IMG/VR virus record: IMGVR_UViG_3300043466_003778
Location: 1 to 26,268 of that record
DNA length: 26,268 nt
Reading direction: 5' to 3' (one strand)
From: a virus
Shown here: piece after piece, positions 23,913-26,268 of the stretch
Numbering within the stretch: position 1 is the first letter of the stretch
How the letters are laid out: every line of letters begins with the position of its first letter
The notes under the pieces: model-generated
The model's database searches: none
Told to the model about the DNA's origin: nothing
What the model saw: only the letters and a program-made list of their open reading frames with translations
Position numbers and translations under genes: made by a program

Positions 23913-26268
23913 ATGATATTAACTGAAAGAACATATTCACCATCAGGGTTTACAACAAGTCAAACATTAATTCACATTGTTGATACTAATAACCCGACTC
24001 AAAATCCTGCAGGTTCATCTTATAAATCAACTATTGATGGGGCCATCAGTGGGTCACCATTTGTTGTTATAGTTAGTGGGACAGGAGTTAATTCTTCAAT
24101 AAGAAGAGATGTTGATAATCTTGCGTCAGGAAATAATTCCGGTGCTTTAGGAGGGTATTCAAATTCAGCAACAACAAATTATTCAATGGTTGTTGGTGGT
24201 TGTCAAAACATTATTAGTGGAGGAACTCATTCCTTTATTGGTGGTGGTTTTTGTAATACCTCATTAGGGAATTATTCATCTGTTGTAGGTGGTCGTTGTA
24301 ATGCCGCATCAGGGTGTACTTCATTTATTGGTGGTGGTTATTATAACACCACATTAAATGACTATTCGACAATAGGTGGTGGTTTGGGTAATGCTGCATC
24401 AGGAAATCGTTCATTTATTGGAGGCGGTTGTAAAAATACTGCATCAGGGAATAAATCATTTATTGGTGGAGGTATTATAAATACTGCATCGGGAGATACT
24501 TCCACAGTTGTTGGTGGTTGTTGTAATGTATCATCAGGTGTGTGTTCATTTATTGGTGGTGGAACTAATAATCTTGTTTCAGGAAGTACCTCATTTATTG
24601 GTGGTGGTGTTAACAATACTGCATCAGGATGTATTTCATTTATTGGTGGTGGTAAAGATAATACTTCATCTTGTGAGGGTTCATTTATTGGAGGTGGTCA
24701 AGGTAATGTGACATCAGGAAGTTATTCATTTGTTGGTGGTGGTAATTCTAATACCGCATCATCTAATTTTTCATCTGTTGTAGGTGGTCAATGTAATACC
24801 GCTTCAGGATATAATTCATTTATTGGAGGTGGTCGTTGTAATACCGCATCGTATAATTATTCATCTGTTGTAGGTGGTGGATATAATACCGCGTCAGAAC
24901 GTTTTTCATTTATTGGTAATGGTTATTGTAATGTCGCATCAGGAGATAGTTCATTTATTGGTGGTGGTCGTTATAATACCGCATCGTGTAATTATTCATC
25001 TGTTGTAGGTGGTAATTGTAATACCGCATCGTGTAATTATTCATCTGTTGTAGGTGGTCGTTATAATACCGCATCAGGAGATAGTTCATTTGTTGGTGGT
25101 GGTCGTTGTAATACCGCATCAGGAGATAGTTCATTTATTGGTGGTGGTCGTTATAATACCGCATCAGGTTCTTGTTCATTCGTTGGAGGTGGTCGTCAAA
25201 ATACCGCATCGTGTAATTATTCATCTGTTGTAGGTGGTTATTGTAATACCGCATCAGGTTGTAGGTCATTTGTTGGTGGTGGTCTTTATAATACCTCATC
25301 AGGACAAATTTCCTTTGTTGGTGGTGGTGTTTATAATACCGCATCATGTGATTTTTCATCTGTTGTAGGTGGTTATTGTAATACTGCATCAGGGATTTAT
25401 TCATTTGTTGGTGGTGGTTTTTATAATACTGCATCATGTCTCGGTTCATTTGTTGGTGGAGGTAGTACTAATATTGCATCAGGGTATACTTCAACAATAT
25501 CTGGTGGTTTTTTAAATATTGCATCAGGAGACAATTCATTTATTGGTGGTGGTCGTTGTAATACCGCATCATGTAATTTTTCATCTGTTGTAGGTGGTCG
25601 TGGTAATACCGCTTCAGGAATTTGTTCATTTGTTGGTGGTGGTTGTTATAATACCGCATCGAATAATTTTTCATCTGTTGTAAATGGTTTTTGTAATACC
25701 GCATCAGGTTGTTATTCATCGATTGTTAATGGTCGTTGTAATACCGCATCAGGTTGTCGCTCATCTATTTTAGGTGGTCAATGTAACACAACAAACTCTT
25801 GTGCCGACGCGATGATTGTAGGTTCTTGTATTACTGCTAATAGAGCGTGTACCACATTTGTTAATGATTTATCTGTTTGTAGTTTTAGTGGTTTTAGTGG
25901 ATGTAGTGTTGGAATATCAACAAACGGTCTTTTAATCCCAACATCAGGTGGTGGTGGAGGAAGTAGTATATTTGTTGTGGGTGCCGGAACTTGTTCATCA
26001 GTTAGAGAAAATGTTTCAAATGTTGCTTCAGGTAATTATTCGGCTGTATTAGGTGGTCAATTTAATACAGGAACAACTGCTCATTCATCAATCGTTGGTG
26101 GATGTCAAAATGTTATAAGTGGAGGAACTCATTCATTTATTGGTGGGGGTTATTGTAATAACGCAAGTGGTTCATACGGCTCGTTTATTGGAGCGGGAGT
26201 ATTAAACACCGCAAGTGGAAATGCGTCAAGTGTTGTTGGAGGTCAACAAAATACTGCTAGCGGTATTA
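23913..26268 (+). CDS. Giant coil-repeat tail fibre 2, 3'-truncated by window end (785+ aa)
   Basis: The frame is open from ATG 23913 to the last base, so the gene continues beyond the window. The N-terminus (YSPSGFTTSQTLIHIVDTNN, then PAGSSYK) is homologous to the fibre 1 anchor. A diverged entry cap (NYSMVVGGCQNIISGGTHSF) leads into about 35-38 coils of the same type as fibre 1, and many share identical DNA with it. The exit cap (CADAMIVGSCITANRACTTF) is followed by a Gly-rich linker (PTSGGGGGSSI). A second module then begins: YSAVLGGQFNTGTTAHSSIV, with its DNA almost identical to fibre 1's entry cap, followed by new coils to the window end. Fibre 2 thus has at least two tandem beta-roll modules. 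It is preceded by the 184 aa FMDF-tail protein, mirroring the arrangement at fibre 1. Fibre identity is firm by repeat type; the receptor role is inferred. Confidence 0.82.
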   Translation, partial: MILTERTYSPSGFTTSQTLIHIVDTNNPTQNPAGSSYKSTIDGAISGSPFVVIVSGTGVNSSIRRDVDNLASGNNSGALGGYSNSATTNYSMVVGGCQNIISGGTHSFIGGGFCNTSLGNYSSVVGGRCNAASGCTSFIGGGYYNTTLNDYSTIGGGLGNAASGNRSFIGGGCKNTASGNKSFIGGGIINTASGDTSTVVGGCCNVSSGVCSFIGGGTNNLVSGSTSFIGGGVNNTASGCISFIGGGKDNTSSCEGSFIGGGQGNVTSGSYSFVGGGNSNTASSNFSSVVGGQCNTASGYNSFIGGGRCNTASYNYSSVVGGGYNTASERFSFIGNGYCNVASGDSSFIGGGRYNTASCNYSSVVGGNCNTASCNYSSVVGGRYNTASGDSSFVGGGRCNTASGDSSFIGGGRYNTASGSCSFVGGGRQNTASCNYSSVVGGYCNTASGCRSFVGGGLYNTSSGQISFVGGGVYNTASCDFSSVVGGYCNTASGIYSFVGGGFYNTASCLGSFVGGGSTNIASGYTSTISGGFLNIASGDNSFIGGGRCNTASCNFSSVVGGRGNTASGICSFVGGGCYNTASNNFSSVVNGFCNTASGCYSSIVNGRCNTASGCRSSILGGQCNTTNSCADAMIVGSCITANRACTTFVNDLSVCSFSGFSGCSVGISTNGLLIPTSGGGGGSSIFVVGAGTCSSVRENVSNVASGNYSAVLGGQFNTGTTAHSSIVGGCQNVISGGTHSFIGGGYCNNASGSYGSFIGAGVLNTASGNASSVVGGQQNTASGI
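24110..25760 (+). repeat. Coil-repeat array 2 in fibre 2
   Basis: About 35-38 in-frame units of mostly 45 bp use the same AATACCGCATCA core as array 1. Units such as the one encoding TASCNYSSVVGG occur in several identical copies here and in fibre 1. Units near 24110-24720 are more diverged than those from 24720 onward. Confidence 0.9.
25761..25873 (+). repeat. Exit-cap repeat, copy 2 (pair at 23073-23185)
   Basis: This 113-nt block ends the first coil array of fibre 2 and matches the fibre 1 exit cap, with CADAMIVGSCITA conserved in both. Here it is followed by a linker and a new module, whereas in fibre 1 it is followed by the protein's C-terminus. Confidence 0.85.
26031..26160 (+). repeat. 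Entry-cap repeat, copy 2 (pair at 18516-18645)
   Basis: A 130-nt block is identical to 18516-18645 except at about three positions, in the same reading frame, 7515 nt away. It is much more alike than the entry cap of fibre 2's own first module (about 24175-24250). This points to recent exchange or duplication between fibre genes. Confidence 0.88.

Noticed and set aside
18883-25449. Long antisense and +1-frame open frames across the fibre arrays (MRYYNDHHQQMN-type and LVVVFVIPHQ-type repeats)
   Set aside because: They are shadows of the 45-bp repeat read in other frames. The coil consensus is kept only in the sense frame, which also carries the anchors and caps.
18600-25760. CRISPR-like appearance of regularly spaced repeats with variable gaps
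   Set aside because: The period is 45 bp with only a few variable bases per unit, everything is one open reading frame with a fibre-type product, and no cas genes or leader are present.
18600-25760. Diversity-generating retroelement target (variable codons in a binding protein)
   Set aside because: No reverse transcriptase or template repeat is seen in the window, and the variable positions are not restricted to template adenines. Variation fits unit shuffling better. A retroelement elsewhere in the genome cannot be excluded.
23913-26268. Fibre 2 as a broken or pseudogene copy, because no stop codon is found
   Set aside because: The reading frame is uninterrupted to the last base with the coil pattern intact, so it is simply cut by the window end.

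Overview
This window looks like late structural DNA from a tailed phage with a contractile, T4-like baseplate (Caudoviricetes, myovirus type). The host is probably a member of Bacteroidota. The DNA is very AT-rich, all genes lie on the + strand with minimal spacing or overlaps, and starts lack Shine-Dalgarno sequences, as is usual in Bacteroidota. One virion protein is built from repeats of the SprB type, known from gliding flavobacterial adhesins. No integrase, tRNA, CRISPR or host gene is visible. Host assignment is inference.

Layout. (1) 3-968 is the 3' part of a class I ribonucleotide reductase large subunit, closed by a strong terminator hairpin (987-1013). (2) 1062-3377 holds two recognisable baseplate wedge genes, gp25-like and gp6-like (J-like). 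(3) 3471-11847 is a tightly overlapped run of four large unrecognised virion proteins (1589, 566, 278 and 363 aa). The first has a transthyretin-like N-terminal domain and an unexpected hydrophobic hairpin; the last has a PKD-like segment. (4) 11891-18237 starts with an unknown 302 aa protein. A 995 aa protein with a P2 gpI / T4 gp7-type core follows, then a 710 aa protein of seven SprB-like repeats and a 105 aa single-repeat protein. (5) 18282-23270 is a giant 1662 aa fibre made of roughly 90-100 YadA-head-like 15-residue coils. (6) 23327-26268 repeats the plan of step 5: a small protein (184 aa) followed by a second giant coil-repeat fibre that runs off the window.

How it fits together. The gp25, gp6 and gpI/gp7-like proteins would form the baseplate wedge core. 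The unknown proteins between them are probably peripheral wedge or fibre-attachment parts. The SprB-like protein, the two small proteins and the two giant fibres form the outer, host-contacting layer. The two small proteins are paralogues that share a C-terminal tail (FMDFxIxxF), and each lies directly upstream of a fibre gene. The fibres share an N-terminal anchor, a repeat-entry cap and a repeat-exit cap. The coil repeats are nearly identical at DNA level within and between the two genes, so the locus looks suited to length and content change by recombination.

Regulation. Wherever genes are not overlapped or abutted, a TATTTATA-type motif lies mostly 14-18 nt before the start codon (3449, 11867, 18260, 23305, 23887, and probably near 1024/1051). 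I read it as a phage late promoter. It is the reverse complement of the T4 late consensus TATAAATA.
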